From Candidatus Choladousia intestinavium (GTDB taxonomy: Bacteria; Bacillota; Clostridia; Lachnospirales; Lachnospiraceae), in assembly GCA_018712785.1 (NCBI GenBank), contig DVGK01000031.1:1-61484 (forward strand): DNA of 61,484 nt. Reading direction: 5' to 3'. Numbering within the stretch: the stretch's first letter is position 1; the number at the start of each line of letters is the position of its first letter. Under the pieces are notes generated by a model. It saw only the letters and a list, made by a program, of their open reading frames with translations, was not told where the DNA came from and did no database searches. Below are positions 34,286 to 43,083 of the stretch, in pieces. A program made the position numbers and the translations under genes.

Positions 34286-36931
34286 CTACCAGCGGTTCTT
34301 CAGCTTATTCTGAAGGCGGTTCAGGGTATTCAGGGCATCCAGAGGCGTCAGATTGGAAATATCAATTTCCTGTAGCTCTTTGATCACATCCGCGTCGCTT
34401 ACGGTGTCAAAAAGAGAGATCTGATCCAGATCCACCTGATCGTATCGTTTCGGTTTCTGCCGTTTGTTTTTCCCGGATTCCGGGGAAATCTCCTGGACCC
34501 TCACCGTGATATCCGCGTTGGTCAGCTCCTCCGCCAGCTCCTTGGCCCGCGAAATTACAGAATCCGGCACTCCTGCCAGCTTGGCCACCTGAATGCCGTA
34601 GCTTTTGTCCGCGCCGCCCTTTATAATCTTTCTGAGGAAAACAATATCGTCCCCCTTTTCCTTTACAGCAATGCAGTAATTGTTCACGCCGGGAAGTTTT
34701 CCCTCCAGCTCAGTCAGCTCATGGTAATGGGTGGCAAACAGCGTTTTTGCTCCCAGAAGCTTTTGATTGCTGATATGCTCCACCACCGCCCAGGCAATGC
34801 TCAGGCCGTCGAAGGTGCTGGTGCCTCTTCCGATTTCGTCCAGAATCAGAAGGCTGTTTTTGGTGGCGTTCCGCAGGATATTGGCCACCTCGGTCATTTC
34901 CACCATAAAGGTACTCTGGCCGCTGGCCAGGTCGTCGGAGGCTCCCACTCTGGTAAAGATCCGGTCCACCAGGCCGATTTTGGCGCTCTGGGCCGGGACG
35001 AAGCTTCCGATCTGCGCCATAAGAACAATCAGGGCTGTCTGACGCATATACGTGGATTTTCCCGCCATATTCGGGCCGGTAATAATGGAAATTCTGCTTT
35101 TCCCGTTATCCAGGTATGTATCGTTGGCAATAAACTGTTCGTTCCGAATCATCTTCTCCACCACCGGGTGGCGGCCGTTTTTAATATCAATTACGCCGCG
35201 CTCGTTGATGGAAGGCTTTGTATAGTTATTCCGCTCCGCCACCAGGGCCAGGGAGGCGAAAACATCGATTCCCGCCACGGCTCTGGCCGTCTTCTGAATC
35301 CGCAGCATTTCACCGGCGATCTGATTGCGGACCTCCACATACAGACTGTATTCCAGGGCTGAGAGCTTGTCCTCCGCCCCGAGGATGAGATCCTCCAGCT
35401 CCTTTAGCTCCGGGGTGATGTAGCGTTCCGCATTTGCCAGAGTCTGTTTTCTGTGATAGTATTCCGGCACCATATTCTTATAGGAATTCGTAACCTCCAG
35501 ATAATATCCGAAAACCTTGTTGAACTTTATCTTGAGATTCTTAATTCCCGTTTTTTCTCTCTCGCTGGCCTCCAGCTGCGCCAGCCATGTCTTTCCTTCA
35601 CTTTTGGCGTTCCTCAGCCGGTCCACTTCCTGGTTATATCCCTCTTTAATAATGCCTCCCTCCTGAATGGCAATGGGAGGATCGTCCTGGATGGAGGATT
35701 CGATCAGTTCGCAGAGATCCTCCAGCACATCCAGATCCTGCGTAAGCTCTCTTAGCAGCTCTGAGGAAAGACCTTCCATCAGATAGCGGATGTGGGGCAG
35801 CATGGAAAGAGAGGTTTTAAAAGCAATTAAATCCCTGGGGTTCGCGCTCTGATAGCTGATCCGGCTCATAAGCCGCTCCAGATCGTAAACTGGATTCAGA
35901 TATTCGCGGAGCTCCTCCCGGGTAATGGCATTATTCTTCAGCTCATCCACAGCGTCCAGCCGCCGGAGGATTTCATTCTTTTCAATCAGGGGCTGTTCGA
36001 TGTAGTGGCGCAGAAGCCTGGCCCCCATGGCCGTTTTCGTCTTGTCCAGCACCCACAGAAGGGATCCCTTTTTATTTTTTTCCCGCAGGGTTTCGCACAG
36101 CTCCAGATTTCTCCGGGTAGAGCTATCCAGTACCATATATTTTCCGATGGAATAAGGGGTAAGGGAGGTTAGATTTCCGATTCCTGTTTTCTGTGTCTCC
36201 TTAAGATACTGAAGGAGAGCGCCGGCCGCGATGGTGCCGCAGTCATAATCCTGAAGGCCCAGACCCTCCAGAGCGGAAACATGAAAATGCTCCAGAAGAG
36301 CCCGATGGCAGAGCTCGTCGTCAAAATACCAGTTTTCCAGAGAAAACACGGTAATCCCAAGCCGCCCCTTCAAATCCTCCATCTCCACACCGCTTACCAG
36401 AAGAGACTGGTTGCATATGATCTCAGAAGGAGCGTACTTTGTAATCTCATCCATAAGCTTCTGCTCGCTCTCAAGCTCGGTTACCAGGTACTCCCCCGTG
36501 GTAATATCCGCCACAGATACGCCGAACCGGTCTGACATGCAGGCGATACACATGAGATAATTATTTTTCGTCTCATCCAGAGCCTGGGTATCCAGGTTCG
36601 TCCCGGGGGTGACGATACGCACCACCTCCCGCTTTACCAGCCCCTTTGCCTGCTTCGGATCCTCTACCTGCTCACAGATGGCTACCTTATAGCCCCTGGA
36701 AACCAGTTTGTTTAAGTAAGAGTCTACCGCGTGGTAGGGAACGCCGCACATAGGAGCCCGCTCATCAAGGCCGCAGTCCTTTCCGGTCAGGGTAATCTCC
36801 AGTTCCTTGGAGGCTGTAAGGGCGTCCTCGAAAAACATCTCATAAAAATCACCCAGCCGGTAAAACAGGATACAGTCCTTATACTCTTCTTTCGTTTTTA
36901 CATACTGCTGCATCATTGGCGTCAATGGCAT
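34286..36931 (-). CDS. mutS: DNA mismatch recognition ATPase MutS
   Basis: Binds mispairs and small loops. The mismatch-probing Phe-x-Glu is in GDFYEMFFEDA near residue 30, the Walker A is GPNMAGKST, and LLILDEIGRGTSTFDG is the Walker B/ABC signature. A short C-terminal tail (VDLDQISLFDT onward) carries the usual processivity-clamp-like motif QISLF. Complete at 881 residues. AGAGGTAG precedes the ATG. Its leader contains a hairpin but no convincing promoter. Confidence 0.97.
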   Translation of the reverse strand: MPLTPMMQQYVKTKEEYKDCILFYRLGDFYEMFFEDALTASKELEITLTGKDCGLDERAPMCGVPYHAVDSYLNKLVSRGYKVAICEQVEDPKQAKGLVKREVVRIVTPGTNLDTQALDETKNNYLMCIACMSDRFGVSVADITTGEYLVTELESEQKLMDEITKYAPSEIICNQSLLVSGVEMEDLKGRLGITVFSLENWYFDDELCHRALLEHFHVSALEGLGLQDYDCGTIAAGALLQYLKETQKTGIGNLTSLTPYSIGKYMVLDSSTRRNLELCETLREKNKKGSLLWVLDKTKTAMGARLLRHYIEQPLIEKNEILRRLDAVDELKNNAITREELREYLNPVYDLERLMSRISYQSANPRDLIAFKTSLSMLPHIRYLMEGLSSELLRELTQDLDVLEDLCELIESSIQDDPPIAIQEGGIIKEGYNQEVDRLRNAKSEGKTWLAQLEASEREKTGIKNLKIKFNKVFGYYLEVTNSYKNMVPEYYHRKQTLANAERYITPELKELEDLILGAEDKLSALEYSLYVEVRNQIAGEMLRIQKTARAVAGIDVFASLALVAERNNYTKPSINERGVIDIKNGRHPVVEKMIRNEQFIANDTYLDNGKSRISIITGPNMAGKSTYMRQTALIVLMAQIGSFVPAQSAKIGLVDRIFTRVGASDDLASGQSTFMVEMTEVANILRNATKNSLLILDEIGRGTSTFDGLSIAWAVVEHISNQKLLGAKTLFATHYHELTELEGKLPGVNNYCIAVKEKGDDIVFLRKIIKGGADKSYGIQVAKLAGVPDSVISRAKELAEELTNADITVRVQEISPESGKNKRQKPKRYDQVDLDQISLFDTVSDADVIKELQEIDISNLTPLDALNTLNRLQNKLKNRW

Positions 36932-36988
36932 AATCTACCTCTCAAATCTATCGTTCATTTCCGTTTCAAATCCCGTCTGACACACTGA

Positions 36989-37023
36989 ACAATCGAAAGC
37001 GCACTCCGGGAGCCTTCGATTGT
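36989..37023 (-). promoter_or_regulatory. Hairpin in the mutS leader
   Basis: ACAATCGAA (36989-36997) pairs perfectly with TTCGATTGT (37015-37023); the loop holds a small CTC/GAG stem. On the minus strand it lies between the miaB terminator and mutS and has no T tail. Role unknown: RNA stabiliser, protein site or part of a double terminator. Confidence 0.4.
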
Positions 37024-37031
37024 CATGAATC

Positions 37032-37057
37032 AAAAACCCCGCAGCAAGCTGACGGGG
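37032..37057 (-). terminator. Terminator after miaB
   Basis: On the minus strand CCCCG, CAGC, GCTG and CGGGG form a tight hairpin followed by TTTTT. It splits miaB from mutS transcription. It begins about 40 bases past the miaB stop. Confidence 0.8.
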
Positions 37058-37097
37058 CATCCAACATTAGACATATTAACATGTTCAGAAAAAAGTT

Positions 37098-38576
37098 TCA
37101 AGATTCATAAATTTTTTCCTGGCTTCTCTCACCCAGATAATAGAAGCCCCTGCATTCCCGCAGATAGACCGGAACAATCTTACCGATGAGATCCGCAGTA
37201 CCGGGAAAATGAACCACAATGTTCTGCTCCAGCCGCCCGGTCAGAAGGGAGGAATCCTGTTCGTTTACGGATTCAGCCAGTACGGGGAGAATCTGTCCCT
37301 GGAAGCGGCCCGTTCTCTTCCGCCCGATCTCCTGTACCAGGTTCAGAAGTCTGGAGAAGCGATCCTTTACCACATCATCCGGCACCTGGTTTTCCATGGC
37401 GGCCGCGGGCGTGCCCGTTCTCTTGGAATAGATAAAAGTAAAAGCCGTGTCGTACTCTGCCTGCCGGACTACATCCATCGTCTCCTGAAAATCCTCTTCC
37501 GTTTCCCCCGGGAAGCCTACAATAATATCCGTAGTAAGCGAGAGATCCGGAATGGCTTCTCTAAGCCGCTTTACCAGTTCAAGATACTGTTCCTTCGTAT
37601 ATCTGCGGTTCATCTCTTTCAGAATCCGGCTGCTCCCCGACTGCAGGGGGAGGTGCAGATGACGGCAGATTTTCCTGGAATCTTTCATAGTTTGTATCAG
37701 TTCATCTGAAAGATCCTTTGGGTGCGATGTCATAAAACGGATTCTGGAAAGCTCCGGTATCTCCTCTTCCACCCTGCGAAGAAGCTGCGCAAAAGAGACC
37801 GGTTCTTCCAGAGTCTTCCCGTAGGAATTTACATTCTGGCCAAGGAGCATGATCTCCAGAACGCCGTCTCCGGCCAGCCGCCGGATCTCTTCCAGGATAT
37901 CCTCCGGCCTGCGGCTTCTCTCCCTCCCTCTCACATAGGGGACAATACAGTAGCTGCAGAAATTATTGCAGCCGAACATAATATTGACGCCGGATTTAAA
38001 GGAATACGTTCGCTTAGAAGGAAGCTCCTCCACGATCCTGTCCGTATCCTTCCAGATATCCAGAATCATCCGGTCAGAAGTAAGGGCCAGATACAGAAGC
38101 TCGGCGAATTTATAGATATTATGGGTACCGAAAATCAGATCCACGAACCGATAGCTCTTCTGAAGCTTTTCCACCACCTTCGGCTCCTGCATCATACACC
38201 CGCACAGGGCAATGATCATTTCAGGACGATTTTTTTTCACGCTGTTTAGATATCCCAGCCGTCCGTATACCTTCAGATTGGCATTCTCCCGCACAGTACA
38301 TGTATTGTAGAGGACGAAATCCGCCTCCTCGCTTTCGGCCGGCTCATACCCCACCATCTCCAGAATGCCCCGGAGCTTTTCAGAATCCCTGGCATTCATC
38401 TGGCAGCCAAAGGTAACGACCTTGTAGCTTAAGGGCCGGCCCAGTCTTTCGCTTTTTTCTTTCACAGTCTTTTTCAGCTGTTCTATGAAATAATACTGTC
38501 TTTTAGGCTCTGCAGACGGTATGGTATCCGCTATATCTATATGGTGTTCCGTTCTATCGTTATCCTTTTGGTTCAT
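37098..38576 (-). CDS. miaB: tRNA-2-methylthio-N6-dimethylallyladenosine synthase
   Basis: Radical-SAM methylthiotransferase acting on the product of MiaA at A37. The N-terminal UPF0004 domain has its three cluster Cys (FGCQMNARDSE, NTCTVRE, LCGCMM). The radical-SAM motif is CNNFCSYC, and a C-terminal TRAM domain (about 425-488) closes the protein. A 40-residue polar extension precedes the first domain. The ATG overlaps the stop of an upstream GH43 gene (shared ATGA), an odd pairing with a glycosidase. Confidence 0.96.
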   Translation of the reverse strand: MNQKDNDRTEHHIDIADTIPSAEPKRQYYFIEQLKKTVKEKSERLGRPLSYKVVTFGCQMNARDSEKLRGILEMVGYEPAESEEADFVLYNTCTVRENANLKVYGRLGYLNSVKKNRPEMIIALCGCMMQEPKVVEKLQKSYRFVDLIFGTHNIYKFAELLYLALTSDRMILDIWKDTDRIVEELPSKRTYSFKSGVNIMFGCNNFCSYCIVPYVRGRERSRRPEDILEEIRRLAGDGVLEIMLLGQNVNSYGKTLEEPVSFAQLLRRVEEEIPELSRIRFMTSHPKDLSDELIQTMKDSRKICRHLHLPLQSGSSRILKEMNRRYTKEQYLELVKRLREAIPDLSLTTDIIVGFPGETEEDFQETMDVVRQAEYDTAFTFIYSKRTGTPAAAMENQVPDDVVKDRFSRLLNLVQEIGRKRTGRFQGQILPVLAESVNEQDSSLLTGRLEQNIVVHFPGTADLIGKIVPVYLRECRGFYYLGERSQEKIYES

Positions 38577-40096
38577 TCTGCAATTCTCTCTTTCCCTGTA
38601 TCTTTTACAGCAGCTTTAAAATTTCTGAAATCTGAAATTCCTCCGCTGCGTACTGTTCCGTAACTGAAAAGTCCGACTCTGCATCCGACAAAAATGTCCA
38701 GCGTAAACTTCAGCTTAATGGCCTGACCAAAAGAACTCCAGTTTTTTCCGTCGTAGCTGTAGAAAAAGGCTGCTTCTTCCCTCTGCTCCGAAAAGGAAAA
38801 TTCTATTTTCAGGCAGACCTTTTTTGCATTCGCTTCTGTTTTCTCCTGTTTCTTCTCTCCATCCATACTGCCGGATACTGTCTGAAGATACCAGATACCT
38901 TTCTCCCGTGCCAGGCCGATCTGACCATAGTAACTCTGAAAAGCACAGATTCCGGCAAAATCGCCGTCCTGCAGGCCGGATCCGTCTAATTCAACTGAGA
39001 AAACCGAAAAAGGCTCCGCCGTCCTCTGGGTCAGTGTATTTCTGGCATCCAGAAGTCCCGTCGCTGTCTGATGATTCTTCATGCGCAGATAGCCCGGACG
39101 TTCTGTGAACGACCATGCATCCGGACTGGGACTGTGATTCCACTGCCACTGCAATTCCAGTCTGTTTTCAGAATGGTCAAAGCTGTCCGAAACAATCAGC
39201 GGCTTTGCCGGCTTCTCTTCCAGCGGCAGGTCCCATTCCAGCGGTACTTTTCCGTTTTCTCCCAGTACAGGCCAGTCGTCCTCCCATTTAACCTGCATCA
39301 GATAGGGAATTCTCCCTACCGCTCCACGATCCTGAAACATCACTGCATACCAGTCGCCGGAAGGAGTATCTGTCAGCACTCCCTGGGCAATCCCGCAGCC
39401 GCGGCGTCCGCCGTCGTCATTCAGAAGGATTCGGCGTTCAAAAGGTCCGCCCAGGCTGCGGCTCCGGTAGCAGACCTCGCGCCTTCTGCCCCCATCATTT
39501 CCTTCTTCCGGCCAGTCAATAAACAGCAGATAAAGGAAGCCATTCCGCACATAAGCTCTGCATCCTTCGCACCGAAGAGACATTCCCTTCTTTGGGGTTG
39601 TAAGAAGCAGACGGTCTGTTTCCGGAATCACACCCATCAGATCCTTCTGCAGTTCAATAATCCGAATCTCTCCGTTTCCATAGACAAGATAGGCCCGGTC
39701 TTCCCAGAACAGAAAGGACATATCATGGTAGATCCCTTCCACAGATCGCATCTCCCATCCGCTTTGCTCTATATTTTTGGTACGGCAGAAAAAGGTCCGG
39801 TTCAGATCGTTGCATGCAAAGCAGGCATGATAATAACCGTCCCTCCTTGCCAGGCTGGTTGCCCACTGCCCTTTTCCGTATGCATTTTTCCCGTTTTCCA
39901 GACGGTAGGCCTCATTCTCAGCCAGATATTCAAAAATGTAAGAGACGGTTTCCCAGTGGCACAGATCATAAGAGCGTAAAATCGGACCACCCGGCATAAA
40001 AAACATGGTCGTTGAAACCATATACCAGACATTGCCGTCCCGCAGCAAATCCGGATCCGGCATATCCACGGAGAGCAGTGGATTCTTAACTTTCAT
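38573..40096 (-). CDS. Glycoside hydrolase family 43 protein, cytoplasmic
   Basis: Probable beta-xylosidase/alpha-L-arabinofuranosidase-type enzyme of GH43. The five-bladed propeller (about 1-300) shows expected acids: Asp in MPDPDLLRDG (base), Asp in HDMSFLF (pKa modulator) and Glu in RCEGCRAY (acid). A C-terminal beta-sandwich (about 315-490, DUF1349-like: SYDGKNWSSFGQ) follows. There is no signal peptide, so it would act on imported oligosaccharides. No sugar transporter or regulator is close. AAAGGAGGAAG precedes the ATG. Its stop overlaps the miaB start. Substrate cannot be read from sequence. Confidence 0.85.
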   Translation of the reverse strand: MKVKNPLLSVDMPDPDLLRDGNVWYMVSTTMFFMPGGPILRSYDLCHWETVSYIFEYLAENEAYRLENGKNAYGKGQWATSLARRDGYYHACFACNDLNRTFFCRTKNIEQSGWEMRSVEGIYHDMSFLFWEDRAYLVYGNGEIRIIELQKDLMGVIPETDRLLLTTPKKGMSLRCEGCRAYVRNGFLYLLFIDWPEEGNDGGRRREVCYRSRSLGGPFERRILLNDDGGRRGCGIAQGVLTDTPSGDWYAVMFQDRGAVGRIPYLMQVKWEDDWPVLGENGKVPLEWDLPLEEKPAKPLIVSDSFDHSENRLELQWQWNHSPSPDAWSFTERPGYLRMKNHQTATGLLDARNTLTQRTAEPFSVFSVELDGSGLQDGDFAGICAFQSYYGQIGLAREKGIWYLQTVSGSMDGEKKQEKTEANAKKVCLKIEFSFSEQREEAAFFYSYDGKNWSSFGQAIKLKFTLDIFVGCRVGLFSYGTVRSGGISDFRNFKAAVKDTGKERIAE

Positions 40097-40159
40097 CTTC
40101 TTCCTCCTTTGGACAAAAAATTAGCATGTCAGAGACAATTCCTGCAGGATACCATACCG

Positions 40160-40207
40160 CTTTTTAAAATACCCCGCAGGCATCGGTTTTCGCCTCTGCC
40201 CATGGGG
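40160..40207 (-). terminator. Probable terminator of the proline operon
   Basis: CCCC with GGGG and an inner imperfect GC stem (40172-40207), followed on the minus strand by TATTTT. It lies just past the stop of the cyclo-ligase::ProA gene. The stem is bulged, so moderate confidence. Confidence 0.5.
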
Positions 40208-40215
40208 ATTTATCG

Positions 40216-42012
40216 TTATGGACGGATCTGTCCGTCCCCCAGAATAATAAATTTTGTAGTAGTAAGGGCTGTGAGACCCATGGGACCCCTGGCATGAAGC
40301 TTCTGCGTACTGATGCCGATTTCCGCCCCGAATCCAAACTCAAATCCATCCGTAAATCTGGTGGAGGCATTTACATATACGGCGGCCGCGTCGATTTCAT
40401 CCAGGAAACGCATGGCATGCTCATAGTTCTTCGTAATAATGGCCTCAGAATGTCCAGTATTATATTTGTTGATATGGGCAATGGCCTCATCCAGAGAATC
40501 TACCGTCTTAACCGAGAGAATATAGTCAAGATATTCCTTTCCCCAGTCTTCCTCTGAAGCCTTTACGCCCTCGGGAACCCAGGAAAGAGCCCGTTCGTCA
40601 CACCGAAGCTCCACATGATGGGATTCAAGGCGGCTCTTTAATAATTCCAGCAGCTCTTTCTCTACTGCCGCATGGACAACTAAAGATTCGCAGGCATTGC
40701 AGACGCCGATGCGCTGGGTCTTCGCGTTGTGAATAATATCCACAGCCATCTGCAGGTCGGCGCTGTCATCCACATAAATATGACAGTTGCCGGTTCCCGT
40801 CTCAATCACCGGTATGGTGCTGTTTTCCACGACTGCGCGGATCAGTCCGGCTCCGCCCCTGGGAATCAGAACATCCACATAGGACTTCAGTTTCATGAAG
40901 CGGGTCGTTGTCTCACGGTCCGTAGATTCAATCAAAATCACTCCGTCCCTTGTAACGCCGCATTCCTCCAAAGCCTGCCGCAGCACGGCTACAATCGCCC
41001 GGTTAGAGTGTATGGCGTCGCTGCCGCCTTTTAATATGACAGCATTTCCAGTCTTAAAGCAGAGACCGAAAGCATCTGCCGTCACATTGGGTCTGGATTC
41101 ATAGATAATTCCAATCACACCCAGGGGCACTCTCTTCTGGCCGATCATCAGTCCGTTGGGACGCTTCTTCATTCCCAGAACCTCTCCCACCGGATCGTCC
41201 AGCCCGGCAATCTGTCTGAGCCCTTCCGCCATACCGGCGATTCTTGCCTCATTCAGCATCAGCCGATCCACCAGACCTTCCTTCATCTGCCGTTCTCTGG
41301 CTGTCTGGATGTCTCTGCCATTGGCTTTTAGAATCTGCTCCGTATTTTCAATAAGAAGTTCAGCTGCTTTTTCCAGAACCTGATTCTTTTTTCCAGTAGC
41401 CATGGTGCGAAGAAGGGGCTCCGCCCGTCTCGCCCGTTTTCCTATATCCTCCAGAAGCTCCTCCGGGGCGGCGTAAAGGGCTTCCTCTGTAGCCAGGAAC
41501 TTTACAGGAATATCCGCTGGAGAAACCGGCACCTCATCCACGACCTGAAACTCAAACGCGGCGGCAACCGTGGTATGACCGGGATGCGCTGACAGGTAAC
41601 GGTCATAAAATCCCTTTCCATAGCCGCAGCGGTTTCGGTTCCGGTCAAACCCTACTCCCGGCACAATGAGAAGAGCTTTTTCATCCTGTGCCTGCTCTGC
41701 CGTCACCGGCTCCGGCACCTGGAAATAGCCCGGCGCTACATCCTCAAAGGAGTGAATCCAGAAAAACGCCATATGATCCCCGTCTACCTTCGGCGCAGCT
41801 ACCTTTTTCCCCAGGCGGAAACATTCTTCGATCAATGGCCTGGTAGAGACCTCTCCCTTGCAGTCCATATAAACGTATACAGCGTCTGCTCTAGCAAAGA
41901 CATCCATATCCGCGATGCGCTGACAGATCCTGATACTTTTTTCCATCCGCAGTTTCTCCGGCTGTTCCCGGCGTCTTTCGGCCACAAGTTTTCTAATGTC
42001 CTTTTTTTCCAT
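40216..42012 (-). CDS. proA: Fusion: 5-formyltetrahydrofolate cyclo-ligase + glutamate-5-semialdehyde dehydrogenase
   Basis: One 598-residue frame with two complete enzymes. Residues 1 to about 185 are a 5-formyl-THF cyclo-ligase, which turns 5-formyl-THF into 5,10-methenyl-THF with ATP; the motif [20 protein letters not shown] is intact. From about 190 to the end is ProA, which reduces glutamyl-5-phosphate in proline synthesis; catalytic Cys is in [11 protein letters not shown], and NADPH-site segments such as [11 protein letters not shown] and ETGTGNCH are present. No stop or frameshift separates them and the linker is very short. The start has a GGGGGAAAAG site. proB lies two genes upstream, so ProA function in the pathway is well supported. 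Confidence 0.92.
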   Translation of the reverse strand: MEKKDIRKLVAERRREQPEKLRMEKSIRICQRIADMDVFARADAVYVYMDCKGEVSTRPLIEECFRLGKKVAAPKVDGDHMAFFWIHSFEDVAPGYFQVPEPVTAEQAQDEKALLIVPGVGFDRNRNRCGYGKGFYDRYLSAHPGHTTVAAAFEFQVVDEVPVSPADIPVKFLATEEALYAAPEELLEDIGKRARRAEPLLRTMATGKKNQVLEKAAELLIENTEQILKANGRDIQTARERQMKEGLVDRLMLNEARIAGMAEGLRQIAGLDDPVGEVLGMKKRPNGLMIGQKRVPLGVIGIIYESRPNVTADAFGLCFKTGNAVILKGGSDAIHSNRAIVAVLRQALEECGVTRDGVILIESTDRETTTRFMKLKSYVDVLIPRGGAGLIRAVVENSTIPVIETGTGNCHIYVDDSADLQMAVDIIHNAKTQRIGVCNACESLVVHAAVEKELLELLKSRLESHHVELRCDERALSWVPEGVKASEEDWGKEYLDYILSVKTVDSLDEAIAHINKYNTGHSEAIITKNYEHAMRFLDEIDAAAVYVNASTRFTDGFEFGFGAEIGISTQKLHARGPMGLTALTTTKFIILGDGQIRP

Positions 42013-42211
42013 ACTTTTCCCCCAGATTCTGAATAGTTCCGTCCTTTTCAATCACATCAATCTGATCCAGCTGGCTGCGCAGATTTCTGCGCACCGCCTC
42101 GATATATTCTTTCCGGAGAAGGTTCTGCTCTTCCCGCTCACTGGCAGTCAGTCCCTCTGCCTTTGATTTTCTTGCCAGTTCATTGATTCTCGCCAGCTTC
42201 TCCTGATTCAT
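41993..42211 (-). CDS. DUF896/YnzC family protein
   Basis: Small, highly charged helical protein of 72 residues; [17 protein letters not shown] and [11 protein letters not shown] are the family hallmark. Function is unknown; the Bacillus homologue YnzC is SOS-linked, which may not carry over. It overlaps proB by 4 bases and the fusion gene by 20 bases, so all three genes are translationally coupled. Confidence 0.9.
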   Translation of the reverse strand: MNQEKLARINELARKSKAEGLTASEREEQNLLRKEYIEAVRRNLRSQLDQIDVIEKDGTIQNLGEKYGKKGH

Positions 42212-43065
42212 AGCTTCTCATCCTCCAAGACATCGATCAAATAAAAATTCTCGTCATGCTTTCCGCAGAACATGGTGCCGCAGGGTTTTCCCTGTATAAT
42301 CCGATGCAGAATGTGGAAATCCTCCCCATTGGCGATAATCATGTCAGCACCGGAGGCGGTGGCGATTCTGGCAGCCAGAAGCTTGGTCGCCATACCTCCC
42401 GTACCCACATCGGTGCTGCTGCCTTTTCCCATTTCCATCAGCCGGTCATCCACCTCTTCCACCACTTCAATAAATTCCGCCTGCGGATTTTTTCGCGGAT
42501 CATCTGTGTAAAGGCCATTGATATCCGAAAGAAGGATCAGCAGATCCGCATGCACTAAAGCGGCCACGATAGCGGAAAGCGTATCGTTATCGCCGAACTT
42601 AATTTCGTAGGTAGAGATCGTATCGTTCTCGTTTACAATGGGAATCGCTCCCATTTTCAAAAGCTCTTCAAAGGTATTGGTGGCGTTCTTACGGCTCAGA
42701 TTATCCAGCATGGTGTCCTTTGTCATAAGAATCTGCGCCGCCTGATGCCCGTACTCGCTGAACAGCTTCTGATAAATCATCAGAAGCTGCGCCTGCCCGA
42801 TGGCCGCGCAGGCCTGCTTCTCCGATACCTTTTGAGGCCGGTGATGAAATCCCGCTGCCTGGCGCCCTACGGCGATAGCGCCGGAGGAAACCAGAATCAC
42901 ATCTTTCCCCATATTCTTCAAATCACAGATCTCCCTGACCAGGATTTCCAGCTTTGTAAAGTTCAGCGCGCCGGTTTCCGCATGAGTAATGGAGGAAGAA
43001 CCAATCTTTATTACAATCCTTTTTTTATCTTTCAATCCTGCCCGATGTTGTGTCTTTGCATTCAT
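42208..43065 (-). CDS. proB: Glutamate 5-kinase, PUA-less form
   Basis: First step of proline synthesis: ATP-dependent phosphorylation of glutamate. The amino-acid-kinase fold is complete (VIKIGSSSIT, SSGAIAVGRQ, NENDTISTYEIKFGDND, VGTGGMATKLLAA). At 285 residues it lacks the C-terminal PUA domain of Escherichia coli ProB (367 residues), as in several Clostridia, which may change feedback control. It heads the proB-ynzC-proA operon with a GGGAG site. Confidence 0.94.
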   Translation of the reverse strand: MNAKTQHRAGLKDKKRIVIKIGSSSITHAETGALNFTKLEILVREICDLKNMGKDVILVSSGAIAVGRQAAGFHHRPQKVSEKQACAAIGQAQLLMIYQKLFSEYGHQAAQILMTKDTMLDNLSRKNATNTFEELLKMGAIPIVNENDTISTYEIKFGDNDTLSAIVAALVHADLLILLSDINGLYTDDPRKNPQAEFIEVVEEVDDRLMEMGKGSSTDVGTGGMATKLLAARIATASGADMIIANGEDFHILHRIIQGKPCGTMFCGKHDENFYLIDVLEDEKL

Positions 43066-43083
43066 AACAGCTCCCGTTGCCCT

